From assembly GCA_028693285.1 (NCBI GenBank), contig JAQUVQ010000002.1:1-64000 (forward strand): a stretch of DNA of 64,000 nt. Reading direction: 5' to 3'. Below the pieces are notes generated by a model. That model did not search any database, had not been told where the DNA came from, and was given only the letters and a program-made list of their open reading frames with translations. The position numbers and the translations under genes are program-made. The stretch comes from Smithellaceae bacterium. GTDB taxonomy: Bacteria > Desulfobacterota > Syntrophia > Syntrophales > Smithellaceae. Positions 45,226 through 53,491 of the stretch are shown here, one piece after another (the first letter of the stretch is position 1; every line of letters begins with the position of its first letter).

Positions 45226-47763
45226 TTATTTTTTGCCGGGCAGTAAATCGGCGTTTGCGTCGATCTCGCGGTCCACCGCCAGGAGCGCGGGCGGCAGCGC
45301 AGCCGCGGCGCGCAGGCGCCGGATCAGGCCGCAGGACACGCAAAAGAGCTGAGCCATGACTTCGTCCACGATTTCGCGGGGAATGCCGTAGTAAAGAAAG
45401 TTCAGCGGCATTCCTTCGCCCAGAAGGTAAAGGATCTTGCCGCAGGACGGCTGATCCGTGAAGGCAAGCCGGATTTCGTAACCCTGCAGAATGCCGGTCT
45501 GCAAATCCCGCAAGGGTTTGAAATCGGCGCTGACCGGCCGGCCGCCGATGCGCGCATTGGGGGTATCGCGAAGGGATTGCAGATAATGCTGTGCGTCGGC
45601 AAACTCTACCGTTTTGGTCGAACCGCTGATGAAAAATACGGCCGGTTGCCTGCCGTTTAGGAGAATTTCCTCCAGATGGCCGCGCTGCAGAAGCGATAGG
45701 CCGGTAACGCCGATGAACATGTCGGCGTTTCTCAGTACGCCGCTTCCCAGCTCATCGAGGGTTTTGGCTTCCTGGATGCCGTCTGCGGCGTCGTTTCCCG
45801 CGGCGACGTCCACGCCGAAGAGACAGCCTTTGGTCAGGCGGCGGCCGAGTTCCTTCCTGAGAAAGCCGCCGATGGCGCCGGCCGAGCCGAGGATGACGAT
45901 CGTTCGGCGGGAAAGGAGCAGGCCCAGGCGGTGGAGAATGTTTTCCGCGGCGTTGAGGATCGAGACGGCGCAGGCCCTGGCTTCCGGACCTCTTTTTAAA
46001 TCCGAAACAGCGATGCTGAGCGCCGGATATTGCAGTTTTCCGAACGCCTGCGCGACCTCGTTTAAATAATCGTATCCGTTTTTCGTATGTTCGACGCTGC
46101 CCGGAAACACCGGGGCCAGCCAGTCCGCCAGCGGCATATGGAAAGCCTCCGCGGGGCGGGGCAGGTGGAAGTGTTCAAAAACCTCTCCCAGCGTTTTCCC
46201 CTCCAGACAAAAGCGGTTGATGATCGGCGCGAGGTAGCCGCCGTCCTCCACCAGCAGCAGCAGCCGGTTTGCCCGCCGGGCCGCATCGGCCTCTTTGAAA
46301 AAAAGGTGTCCCGCCGCCATGCGCATGGCGTCCAGGAAATCCGGCTGTTCGTCGATCAGCGCCTGTTCCATCGTTTCCAGCCCGGAAAAAGGAGTGAACT
46401 GCCGTGACAGCATGTAGCTGCCGGCCAGTCTGAGGCGCGATTCCATTTTCTGAAGGCCGTAAAATCGAAATGTCTGAGGCGGCAGGCTCATGAGGGTTTC
46501 CAGATAATCGTTCGGCACAATGCCGGCGTACTGGACGAAAAAAGCGGTCAGCGAATCGCATTGCGCGTCGGCAAAGGCCTTCAGCAGACCGAGCGCTTCC
46601 GCGGTTGCATGATGAATGACGAAAAGCCTTACGCCCTCGAGCGCCCGGGGATGGAGCGCCAAAGCAGCTCGAAGCGCCTTCATCGACGCGAGGTAATCCG
46701 CCAGATCCTGCCTTTCGCGGATTTCGTCGAAGCTCACGTTGAGGCAGGCGCCCCAGCGGGAAACGTCGAAATATATGCGAAACGATCCGGAAAGCATCTC
46801 GACGGTCTGCCCCTTTTCCAGCAGATGCAAAACGGCCGGATCCTCCAGCAGTTGAATCTCCCTGGCCAGCATGTCGAGCGATTCGGTCAGGGCGGTCGCG
46901 TCGCTTTTTTCCAGAAACATCATCTGCCGGTCGTCTGTGGGCCAGGTAAAGCGAATCTGCTGCAGTTGGGGCAGGCCGGTTTGCCGCAGATAGGCGAAAA
47001 AGTCCGGCAGGTGCGCCGACGTTTCAACATGCTCGGCGCGATGATTGAGGACGTCGTGCAGAATGCCCTGGTGGATTTTTTCAGCCGTTGAAAAGATGTC
47101 GGTGAAAAAAGAGCGCCGAAGCGGCTGATCGACCACGCGATGAGGAATGTGTTTGAGCTGAAGGCGCGAATGGGCCGCGTCCTCAATCGTGATGCGCAGA
47201 AAATGGCCCGATGGGCTGTGCTCCACCAGATAGTAATGGCCGTTTGGATCCCCGCCGTCGTGAAGATGAAACGGAAACAGCAGAGCGGGCGGCGCCGACG
47301 CCTCGGACGGTTGCAGACCGAAATAGCCGGGAAAGAGCGCGCCGCCCCACCGTTCGGTTTGGAGCGTCAGAAAAATCATCTGCAGTCGATCGCCGAAACT
47401 CCGGTAATGGAAGGGCAATCCTTCCGCCGCATCGAGCCTTACATAAATTGTTACCCAATCCAGACCGGCGGCAGCCAGCTCCGGCGTCAGGCGGGAATCC
47501 ACTTTGCGGCGCACCATGATGTCGGCGGCGCCGAAAGCGCACTGCTCGATGATCTCCTCCGCCAGGAGCGAGACAAATGTGTGCAGATTGCGGAAAACGC
47601 GGATGCGGGAAAGATCGAAGGCGATGTGACGCTCGCCTCGCCGGATCGGCGCAACGCCGAGCGTCGGAAGTTCCCCGGGCGCGCCGGCTGTTGTTTCCAG
47701 AGCTTCCCGGTCGGCCTGATTCCGAATCAGGGTTGTGAGCATGTCGCCAACGTCGCGCTTCAT
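45226..47763 (-). CDS. 845-aa protein with C-terminal S-adenosylhomocysteinase-like domain
   Basis: The first ~600 residues match no family I know and have no signal or membrane segment. The last ~225 residues resemble the NAD-binding and C-terminal parts of S-adenosylhomocysteine hydrolase. They contain a Rossmann motif GSAGAIGG (626-633), ADMFIGVTGLSLL (like the DIFVTTTG strand), VFFISGSTKTVEF (like the CNIGHFD segment) and LLGEGMPLNF (like LLAEGRLVNL). The SAHH catalytic half is not recognisable, so it may bind NAD or an adenosyl ligand without SAHH activity. The ATG at 47763 follows GAAGG, 17 nt after the dehydrogenase stop. It is the last gene of the four-gene operon. Confidence 0.7.
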   Translation of the reverse strand: MKRDVGDMLTTLIRNQADREALETTAGAPGELPTLGVAPIRRGERHIAFDLSRIRVFRNLHTFVSLLAEEIIEQCAFGAADIMVRRKVDSRLTPELAAAGLDWVTIYVRLDAAEGLPFHYRSFGDRLQMIFLTLQTERWGGALFPGYFGLQPSEASAPPALLFPFHLHDGGDPNGHYYLVEHSPSGHFLRITIEDAAHSRLQLKHIPHRVVDQPLRRSFFTDIFSTAEKIHQGILHDVLNHRAEHVETSAHLPDFFAYLRQTGLPQLQQIRFTWPTDDRQMMFLEKSDATALTESLDMLAREIQLLEDPAVLHLLEKGQTVEMLSGSFRIYFDVSRWGACLNVSFDEIRERQDLADYLASMKALRAALALHPRALEGVRLFVIHHATAEALGLLKAFADAQCDSLTAFFVQYAGIVPNDYLETLMSLPPQTFRFYGLQKMESRLRLAGSYMLSRQFTPFSGLETMEQALIDEQPDFLDAMRMAAGHLFFKEADAARRANRLLLLVEDGGYLAPIINRFCLEGKTLGEVFEHFHLPRPAEAFHMPLADWLAPVFPGSVEHTKNGYDYLNEVAQAFGKLQYPALSIAVSDLKRGPEARACAVSILNAAENILHRLGLLLSRRTIVILGSAGAIGGFLRKELGRRLTKGCLFGVDVAAGNDAADGIQEAKTLDELGSGVLRNADMFIGVTGLSLLQRGHLEEILLNGRQPAVFFISGSTKTVEFADAQHYLQSLRDTPNARIGGRPVSADFKPLRDLQTGILQGYEIRLAFTDQPSCGKILYLLGEGMPLNFLYYGIPREIVDEVMAQLFCVSCGLIRRLRAAAALPPALLAVDREIDANADLLPGKK

Positions 47764-47780
47764 CTTTTTTTCGCCTTCGT

Positions 47781-48758
47781 TTAAGGGTGAATGTCCAGGA
47801 GAACCTTCAGCGCGTCGCTCTGTGTCGCCCGGGCAAAGGCCTCCTCCACGCGCGCCAGCGGATAGCGGGCGGTAATCAGCCGGTCCAGCGGCATGTCCGG
47901 ATATTCGCACATGATTTTGAGTCCGTCGGCAAACCGTCCGCAGCGCGATCCCAGAACCGTCTGCTCATTGATGACGATCGGCGCCAGATTGACGTCGCCG
48001 GAAACGGCAACGGTGGATTTCAGCACAATAGTTCCGCGCGGCCGGCACAATGCCATGGCTGTGACGATTCCGGCGCCCGACCCCGTGGCCTCCACGACGA
48101 TATCCGCGCCGGGCGCAACATCCTTTTCATGGAGGACGGTCCGAATGTTTCGCCACCGAAGATTCTCCAGTTTTTCCGGGTGATGCCCCACCACCGTGAC
48201 CACCGGTAAAACGGTGGCGAGCACCCAGGCGCAAAGAGCGCCGAGGCGACCGTCGCCGAGAATCACCGCCCGTTCGTTGCCCGCGGGCCGCATTTGCTCC
48301 AGGATTTCGCAGGCCGCCGACAGGGGCTCCACGAGAACCGCTCGTTCGTCGGAAAGTTTTTCCGGAAGCGCCAGCAGGTTGACGATGGGCAGGGTGCAAT
48401 ATTCGGCCATGCACCCGTCGAGGTTGAGAATGCCGAGGGTCGAACGGTTCGGGCAGTGACGCCCCAGATCGCGCCGGCACCAGTCGCAATGCCCGCAGGC
48501 GGCGTTGATTTCGCCGACCACTCTCTTGCCGATCCAGGAGGGGTCGTCGCATTCCATGACGATGCCGACAAACTCGTGCCCCAGCACGCCTTTGAACCCC
48601 ATATAGCCTTTCAAAATTTCCATGTCGGTTTTGCAGATGCCGGCGATCTTTACTTGTATTTTAGCCCAGCCGGGCTTGACGGGCGGCACGGAATAATCCT
48701 CGACATAGTTGAGTTTGCCGTCGAAAACCGCCGCTGCCATAGTGTCCATCGTCCCCAT
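47781..48758 (-). CDS. Zinc-dependent medium-chain dehydrogenase/reductase
   Basis: A 325-aa MDR protein. Visible are the catalytic-zinc ligands (ICKTD Cys and GHEFVG His-Glu), the four-Cys structural zinc lobe CGHCDWCRRDLGRHC, and the NAD(P) motif GDGRLG. The family oxidises alcohols or polyols. ATG 48758 follows AAGGAG; internal ATGs at 48749 and 48740 are alternatives. It lies between the membrane HAMP gene and the 845-aa gene with small gaps, which makes a metabolic substrate plausible but unknown. Confidence 0.87.
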   Translation of the reverse strand: MGTMDTMAAAVFDGKLNYVEDYSVPPVKPGWAKIQVKIAGICKTDMEILKGYMGFKGVLGHEFVGIVMECDDPSWIGKRVVGEINAACGHCDWCRRDLGRHCPNRSTLGILNLDGCMAEYCTLPIVNLLALPEKLSDERAVLVEPLSAACEILEQMRPAGNERAVILGDGRLGALCAWVLATVLPVVTVVGHHPEKLENLRWRNIRTVLHEKDVAPGADIVVEATGSGAGIVTAMALCRPRGTIVLKSTVAVSGDVNLAPIVINEQTVLGSRCGRFADGLKIMCEYPDMPLDRLITARYPLARVEEAFARATQSDALKVLLDIHP

Positions 48759-48768
48759 CGTCTTCTCC

Positions 48769-49797
48769 TTATGTTTCCCTGAATTTGCGGGCTTTTTCTT
48801 TCAGCGCAAGGAAATATTCCGTTTCAACAATTTCGGAAACATCCTGCGCCTGCTTTTTCCGGTCGATGATAATTTTCAGTTCATCGACCTGTCGTTGGAG
48901 CGTTTTTTCCCTTTCCCGGACTTTTCCGGCCATCTGCTCGAAAATGCGGGCCAGCCGGCCCAGTTCGTCTGCGCGCGCGGACACGCCCGCCAGTCCGGGC
49001 AGATCGTAGTTGCCCTGTTCCACGGCTTGCGCGGCTTGGGCGAGATCCGCCAGCGGATCGGTCACCTTTCGGACAAAAACGATCGCGGCGATAAAGCCCG
49101 CGACTAAAAGCAGGACGGAAACGACGGCGGCGATGTAAAAGTTTTCCACCATCGCGCTGTGGGAAACCAGATCGTCGAGGACCGCCCAGGTGATGGCGCC
49201 GGCGGTGGCCAGAATGCTCACGAGCAGAAGGCCGGTGATCATCAGGATGGTCCGCGTCTCCAGCGTCAGGCGAATGCGGCGGGCCAGAAGGAGAATGACC
49301 GGCACCAGAATGAAAGCGTTGACCGCGTCGGTGAGAAACGCAGGCAGAATCCAGGACGGAAAGGAATAGGGAAAGGTGAGCAGATGAATAAAGAAAACGT
49401 CGAGCACGACCGCCGCCGCAACGCCCGCGGCGCTGGCCCCGACCAGGCTCATCTGCAGGATGCCGAATTCCCGCACCGTGCCGATGCGGCGGATTCCCCC
49501 GTAGCCGACAAGCCCCGGAATCCATCCCATAAGGCCGTTGGCGATATGCCAGTTCCAGAATTTAAGAGCGCCGAATCCGTAAACGGCGTCGCCGAACATG
49601 TTGCCCGCAAATCCAGTGATGAAGCCGGCCAGTGGATGGACCAGAATGCCCACGACCATCGGAAGAGCGATCTGCGGCCGCATGGAGATGATCGGCGCGG
49701 AGGGCAGCAGGAAAATGTTGGAAAGGCTGTTCAAGAGCCCATAGACGACGGCAAAGGCCAAACCGGCCAGGAGGATTTTTTTTGCGCCCGGATTCAT
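48769..49797 (-). CDS. Membrane protein: ECF-S-like domain plus HAMP and coiled coil
   Basis: The 342-aa product has about six membrane segments resembling an ECF transporter substrate-binding (S) component (residues ~5-170; ALPMVVGILVHPLAGFITGFAGNMFGD). A further hairpin is followed by a HAMP domain (~235-285, RKVTDPLADLAQAAQAVEQGN), then a coiled coil ending in SEIVETEYFLALKEKARKFR. No kinase, cyclase or chemotaxis output domain follows, so the signal must pass to a partner protein. The ATG overlaps the parA stop (ATGA). A sensor of a small vitamin-like ligand is a reasonable inference. Confidence 0.72.
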   Translation of the reverse strand: MNPGAKKILLAGLAFAVVYGLLNSLSNIFLLPSAPIISMRPQIALPMVVGILVHPLAGFITGFAGNMFGDAVYGFGALKFWNWHIANGLMGWIPGLVGYGGIRRIGTVREFGILQMSLVGASAAGVAAAVVLDVFFIHLLTFPYSFPSWILPAFLTDAVNAFILVPVILLLARRIRLTLETRTILMITGLLLVSILATAGAITWAVLDDLVSHSAMVENFYIAAVVSVLLLVAGFIAAIVFVRKVTDPLADLAQAAQAVEQGNYDLPGLAGVSARADELGRLARIFEQMAGKVREREKTLQRQVDELKIIIDRKKQAQDVSEIVETEYFLALKEKARKFRET

Positions 49798-50549
49798 GCC
49801 GTAATTCTCCGAAGGATATCTTCCATCGCCCGGCCAAGCGCCGTATTCGGATGCATCAGACAAAACAGGCCGGAGCTGCCCAGCGCCATCATTTCGTCGG
49901 CGTGCGGCAGGACGCCGGCCACGTCGCAGTTGTATGCCGCCGTCACTTTGGCGGCCAGCGCGTCGCCCGGGAAAGCCGTGGGGACTTTGTTGACGATCAG
50001 AAACATTCGGGGAACTTCAAGCTGTCTCGACACCTCGACGGTCACGGCTGTTCCCTGATAGTCCTGCTGATCGGGGCGCAGCAGAATGAGGAGGGTGTCG
50101 GCGACGGCGATCGACATCAGCGTCTCCTCGTTCAAGCCCGGATGGGTGTCGATGAAAAGATAATCGAGCGCAAATTGTTCAATCGCTTTCTGATAGCCTT
50201 CCTTGAGCAGATTGATGTCGTAGCCGTAATGCAGGACCCGGGCGATGTCACCCGTGCGGATGCTCGACGGAATGAGAAAAAGCTTTTCTTTATCCTCCGC
50301 TCCGAGAATCCGGGACACGTCGTAAACCGCGCGTCCGATGTCGCATTTGCCCCAGAGAAAATCGTTTAAGGTATGGGGCGCGTCTTTGGGATCGAGGTTG
50401 AACAGCACGTGAATGCCGGGAGACTGGATGTCCGTATCCACGACGCCGACGCGCCGGCCTTTTCGGGCCAGAAGGCAGGCCAGGTTGGCCGTGGTGTTGG
50501 TTTTTCCCGTTCCGCCTCGAAAGGAATGAATCGCGATAATTTCAGGCAT
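49794..50549 (-). CDS. MinD/ParA-family ATPase
   Basis: The 251-aa deviant Walker ATPase has RGGTGKTNTTAN (P-loop Lys16), VVDTDIQSPG and the switch II region YLFIDTHPGL. The signature lysine of the KGGxGK motif is Arg11, a variant I associate with a subgroup reading SFRGGTGK. There is no MinD membrane-targeting helix and no ParB gene. I start it at ATG 50549, with AGAGG upstream. The repeat's TTG start module at 50621 is in the same frame and would add 24 residues. It is the first gene of the operon. Confidence 0.85.
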   Translation of the reverse strand: MPEIIAIHSFRGGTGKTNTTANLACLLARKGRRVGVVDTDIQSPGIHVLFNLDPKDAPHTLNDFLWGKCDIGRAVYDVSRILGAEDKEKLFLIPSSIRTGDIARVLHYGYDINLLKEGYQKAIEQFALDYLFIDTHPGLNEETLMSIAVADTLLILLRPDQQDYQGTAVTVEVSRQLEVPRMFLIVNKVPTAFPGDALAAKVTAAYNCDVAGVLPHADEMMALGSSGLFCLMHPNTALGRAMEDILRRITA

Positions 50550-50576
50550 GGCGTCCTCTTTGCCGAAGTCGGCCGC

Positions 50577-50605
50577 AGTATAGAAAAAGCATTGTGCCAA
50601 GTCAA
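50577..50605 (-). promoter_or_regulatory. Near-consensus sigma70 promoter for the parA operon
   Basis: TTGACT (50600-50605), a 17-bp spacer and TATACT (50577-50582) on the minus strand lie 28 nt before the parA ATG. It is just outside repeat copy B, so parA has its own promoter in addition to the one in the repeat. Confidence 0.7.
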
Positions 50606-50606
50606 G

Positions 50607-50795
50607 GATATCATGTTTCAAAAAGTTCCTCCGGACGGCCAAGGGATCGGTTTGCTCGGCGAGGATCGTCAGAAGCCGGATCTTCGGGCGGCGGCCGTCG
50701 CATCGTCAGTATTGCGGCTGATCCGTTGGGCTCTTTTGACGGAGGCGCACGATAGGCAATTTATTTCGGCCTGTCAACCCGATCCGGGAGCATCG
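50607..50795. repeat. Direct repeat, copy B (~188 bp)
   Basis: This copy nearly matches 44895-45082. It begins one base after the stop codon of the 735-aa barrel gene (read on the minus strand) and ends beside the TTG start module, whose frame continues into parA. Its -10 box is TATCGT, weaker than in copy A, and one arm of the leader inverted repeat is mismatched. Confidence 0.9.
50749..50777 (-). promoter_or_regulatory. Weaker promoter in repeat copy B
   Basis: TTGACA (50772-50777), a 17-bp spacer and TATCGT (50749-50754) on the minus strand. The single change in the -10 box relative to copy A (TATAGT) should weaken it. Confidence 0.5.
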
Positions 50796-50796
50796 G

Positions 50797-53004
50797 TCAC
50801 TGTATTTCCTCTACGCTCCAGGAAACATAGCCGGACATCGGGAAGGATTGAGCGTGCTGCGCTTCGATTCGGACAATGCCGTCCAGACGGCGTGGAATGC
50901 CCAGGCGCAATACGCCGGCGGGGGTTTTCCAGTCGCTGATGCGGATGAATTTTCCGTCGCGCAGATCCTGGGCCAGACTGGGGCTGAACGCACCCACTTC
51001 CTGTGTGGTCGCGGCGCCGAACTCGCGGTTCAGCCGCGTTCGTATCCGTTCATACAACTGGTAGGCGTTGTCCAGTTCTCCCACCTGGTTCAGATCAATG
51101 ATGACGGCGGTCCGCTCCAGCTTCTTCATCTGCTCGGTCAGCACCAGCCTCTGGCGCTGGGAAACATCGTCAAACCAGACGGTTTCAAAAACGAGATTCC
51201 GCCCTTCGCGGGTTCCCCCCTTGATGTTTCTTTTTTCCAGGCCCGCCAAAGCCCGGTCCATGGGCATGCCGGGGCTGAGATCAGCCAGCGACCGGATGGG
51301 CGGCTGGACGTCCGGCGCAATTTCCGGCGGAGCAGGGGCGGCCTTCGCCGCTTCCGCGGGCGGGGCCTCTGCGGGCGCCGCCTTTACGGGCGCCGCCGGC
51401 CGGTCAAAGCTGAAGGTCCAGGTCAGGGCAATCCGGGTATCCGCGCTCTCGTCCGAGTTCTGAGGTTTGCGGTAGCCGTAATCCGCTTCCAGGCGAAGTT
51501 GATGCCGTTTGTAGGCATATTCACAGGCGGCGTTGAGGCCGTGGGTCAGATTGTCCACCAGTCCGGTCTGGCGATCCTGATTCAGATGCCGGTAGCTCAG
51601 GCTGAAACTCAGGGGGCCCCGGCTCAGTAAGGAGGAAAAATTCAATCCCAGATCATCGGAGTTCTGGCCGGTCTGGCGCAAAATGCTGTAAACGATTCCG
51701 GCGTTGGCCCGGCCTGAAAAACCGGCCAGCGCCAGACCATGCCCCAAATCAAATCCGTATTGCTGGGTGCGGTTGTCGGCGGATATGCCGTAGACCACAT
51801 GGGTATCCTGAATATTGGCCGAAAGACGGGATGTCCAGCCGGCCGGCAGCGGACTGGTCAGATTGGCGGAAAGCGCATGGATGATGGTCTTGGCCGGGTC
51901 GGATTCGGCCTGCTGACGGTAGGCGTCCAGGCCGGCATTGACGCCCCTGACCCAGGGATTGGGCACGGCGCCGCTCACGCCCAGGCCGCAGACGTACGTA
52001 TCCGTGGTGACCGCCGAACCGATGCCGTCGCGATAGTATTGACCCCGGCCGGTAATCGAATAGTTCAAGGCGGATTGCCACCCGGCGCGGGCGTCTATGG
52101 TGCGCCGCCCGGCGCTGACGACGCCCCCGCGGGGAATATAGGCTTTGTCGTATTCTTCATAGCGCAGGCTGTAGGTCAGGGGAATTTTACCGCGTCCCTG
52201 AAACTGGGCAAACGCGCCCAGCCCTTCATCCTTGAAGGATTCGCCGTTTTGGGCGTTGTCCCCCCGAAGATAATTCAGCTCGGCATCCAGCGACAACTGC
52301 TGGGCCAGAAAATTGAAATTGTGATTGACGGCCAGCCCGGTCACATACTGGCGCAAATCGGGAGTGCCGGATTGCGGCGCCTGATCGTTGTAGGCAAAAT
52401 TCAACGACGCTCTTGTCCGGCTCCAGTTCATCATCCAGGAGGCCCCGCCAAAAAGATTGTCCGCCAGACGGTTGTCGAAAAAATCCCGGGACGCGCCGCC
52501 GCCCTGGAGCAGCAGGGAGTTTTGCGCTCCCAAAAACTGGCCGGGCTGCAGCTCAAGCTGGGCGCCCTTGAGCGAACGCTGAAGAACGCGGGGGGTTTGA
52601 AAGCCGTGAAAGTCGCCCAGGTCCATCCGGTAGGGAACGGGCGCTTCTCCATTTTCCTGGTTGATGTTGAAGCGCTCCAGGATCACGCCGTACTGGGGGG
52701 AGCGGTAGGGCGATCCGCTGATGGCGCCGGACGCGTAGCCTTTGATGGTATTGTAGGGGTTTTGAATGTTTTGAAACCGGATATTGAGATCGTTGTAAGG
52801 CCTCCAGCCTTCCTGAAGGTAGGCGCCGTCCGGCCCGTGGGAATTGTAGTAGTCCAGGTGCATGCTGTTCTGGCCGGAAACGGACCAGCCGGGAAAAATG
52901 GCCTGGACGTCAACGGCAAAAGCCGCCCCGGGCGGGCTGCACAGCATCAGGCCCAGCAGAAAACAGATGATTTTTGATTTCCGGAAGATGGATCCGCTAA
53001 TCAA
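50797..53004 (-). CDS. Outer membrane beta-barrel protein with C-terminal soluble domain
   Basis: The 735-aa protein has a signal peptide (IICFLLGLMLCSPPGAAFA) and ~500 residues of alternating amphipathic strands typical of a beta-barrel. A Pro/Ala-rich linker (~555-590) leads to a C-terminal domain of ~150 residues. That domain (RQRLVLTEQMKKLERTAVIIDL; GIPRRLDGIVRIEAQHAQSFP; end WSVEEIQ) recurs in the partial gene at 62820-64000. I know no family name for it. The TTG start overlaps the previous stop by eight bases. It is the last gene of a six-gene operon. Confidence 0.75.
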   Translation of the reverse strand: MISGSIFRKSKIICFLLGLMLCSPPGAAFAVDVQAIFPGWSVSGQNSMHLDYYNSHGPDGAYLQEGWRPYNDLNIRFQNIQNPYNTIKGYASGAISGSPYRSPQYGVILERFNINQENGEAPVPYRMDLGDFHGFQTPRVLQRSLKGAQLELQPGQFLGAQNSLLLQGGGASRDFFDNRLADNLFGGASWMMNWSRTRASLNFAYNDQAPQSGTPDLRQYVTGLAVNHNFNFLAQQLSLDAELNYLRGDNAQNGESFKDEGLGAFAQFQGRGKIPLTYSLRYEEYDKAYIPRGGVVSAGRRTIDARAGWQSALNYSITGRGQYYRDGIGSAVTTDTYVCGLGVSGAVPNPWVRGVNAGLDAYRQQAESDPAKTIIHALSANLTSPLPAGWTSRLSANIQDTHVVYGISADNRTQQYGFDLGHGLALAGFSGRANAGIVYSILRQTGQNSDDLGLNFSSLLSRGPLSFSLSYRHLNQDRQTGLVDNLTHGLNAACEYAYKRHQLRLEADYGYRKPQNSDESADTRIALTWTFSFDRPAAPVKAAPAEAPPAEAAKAAPAPPEIAPDVQPPIRSLADLSPGMPMDRALAGLEKRNIKGGTREGRNLVFETVWFDDVSQRQRLVLTEQMKKLERTAVIIDLNQVGELDNAYQLYERIRTRLNREFGAATTQEVGAFSPSLAQDLRDGKFIRISDWKTPAGVLRLGIPRRLDGIVRIEAQHAQSFPMSGYVSWSVEEIQ

Positions 53005-53491
53005 TTTTTTCCACGACCTCCATCACCATTTCATTGGTGCCCGGCGCGGAAATGAATCCCTGCTTCGGATCGTTGAACTCCGCGCGTGTTTCCAGAATGA
53101 CCGACACGTTGCTGACCCGCAGATGCCCGCCTTGCGGATCGGGAACAATCGTTTGATTCAACATGGAAGCGCTGTGGCTGTTGAGAACTTTCAGCCGGGC
53201 GTCTTTGGCGGTTTCGGTGTTCATGGCGTCCGTCAGGCGCTGCTGATCGTAGAAGTTCCCGGAAACGAGTTTTTTGAAGTCCGGACTGTTCCAGGATGCG
53301 GCAATCTCCTGAGCGGCGCGGGCCAGAGTTCCCGAAGGCAGCGGCTGCGACGGTTCCACCGGCTTTGCGCCGGGCGGCAGTTTTGCCGTTGCATGGGCCT
53401 TGCTGCGGATGGGAGACCATTGCCTCATTTCCTGGGCCTGTCCGGGCAGGGCGATCAGCAAAAGGATGAAGACCATTAAGTATTTTTTCAT
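52997..53491 (-). CDS. Exported protein of unknown function (164 aa)
   Basis: The N-terminal signal peptide (LMVFILLLIALPGQA) is followed by a soluble domain with SGTLARAAQEIAASWNSPDFKKLVSGNFYDQQRLTDAM. A C-terminal beta-rich part (LRVSNVSVILETRAEFND) follows. I do not recognise a family. Its ATG overlaps the preceding stop (ATGA) and its stop lies inside the barrel gene's start region, so it is made with its neighbours and probably acts in the periplasm or outer membrane with the barrel protein. Confidence 0.75.
   Translation of the reverse strand: MKKYLMVFILLLIALPGQAQEMRQWSPIRSKAHATAKLPPGAKPVEPSQPLPSGTLARAAQEIAASWNSPDFKKLVSGNFYDQQRLTDAMNTETAKDARLKVLNSHSASMLNQTIVPDPQGGHLRVSNVSVILETRAEFNDPKQGFISAPGTNEMVMEVVEKID

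Noticed and set aside
49794..50549. ParA as a plasmid or chromosome partition gene
   Set aside because: There is no ParB or centromere-like repeat, the signature Lys is Arg, and the gene is in an operon with metabolic and membrane genes.
50613..50939. Plus-strand ORF starting in repeat copy B
   Set aside because: No ribosome site and no recognisable product. It runs antisense into the barrel gene. The repeat is better explained as a minus-strand promoter/start module.
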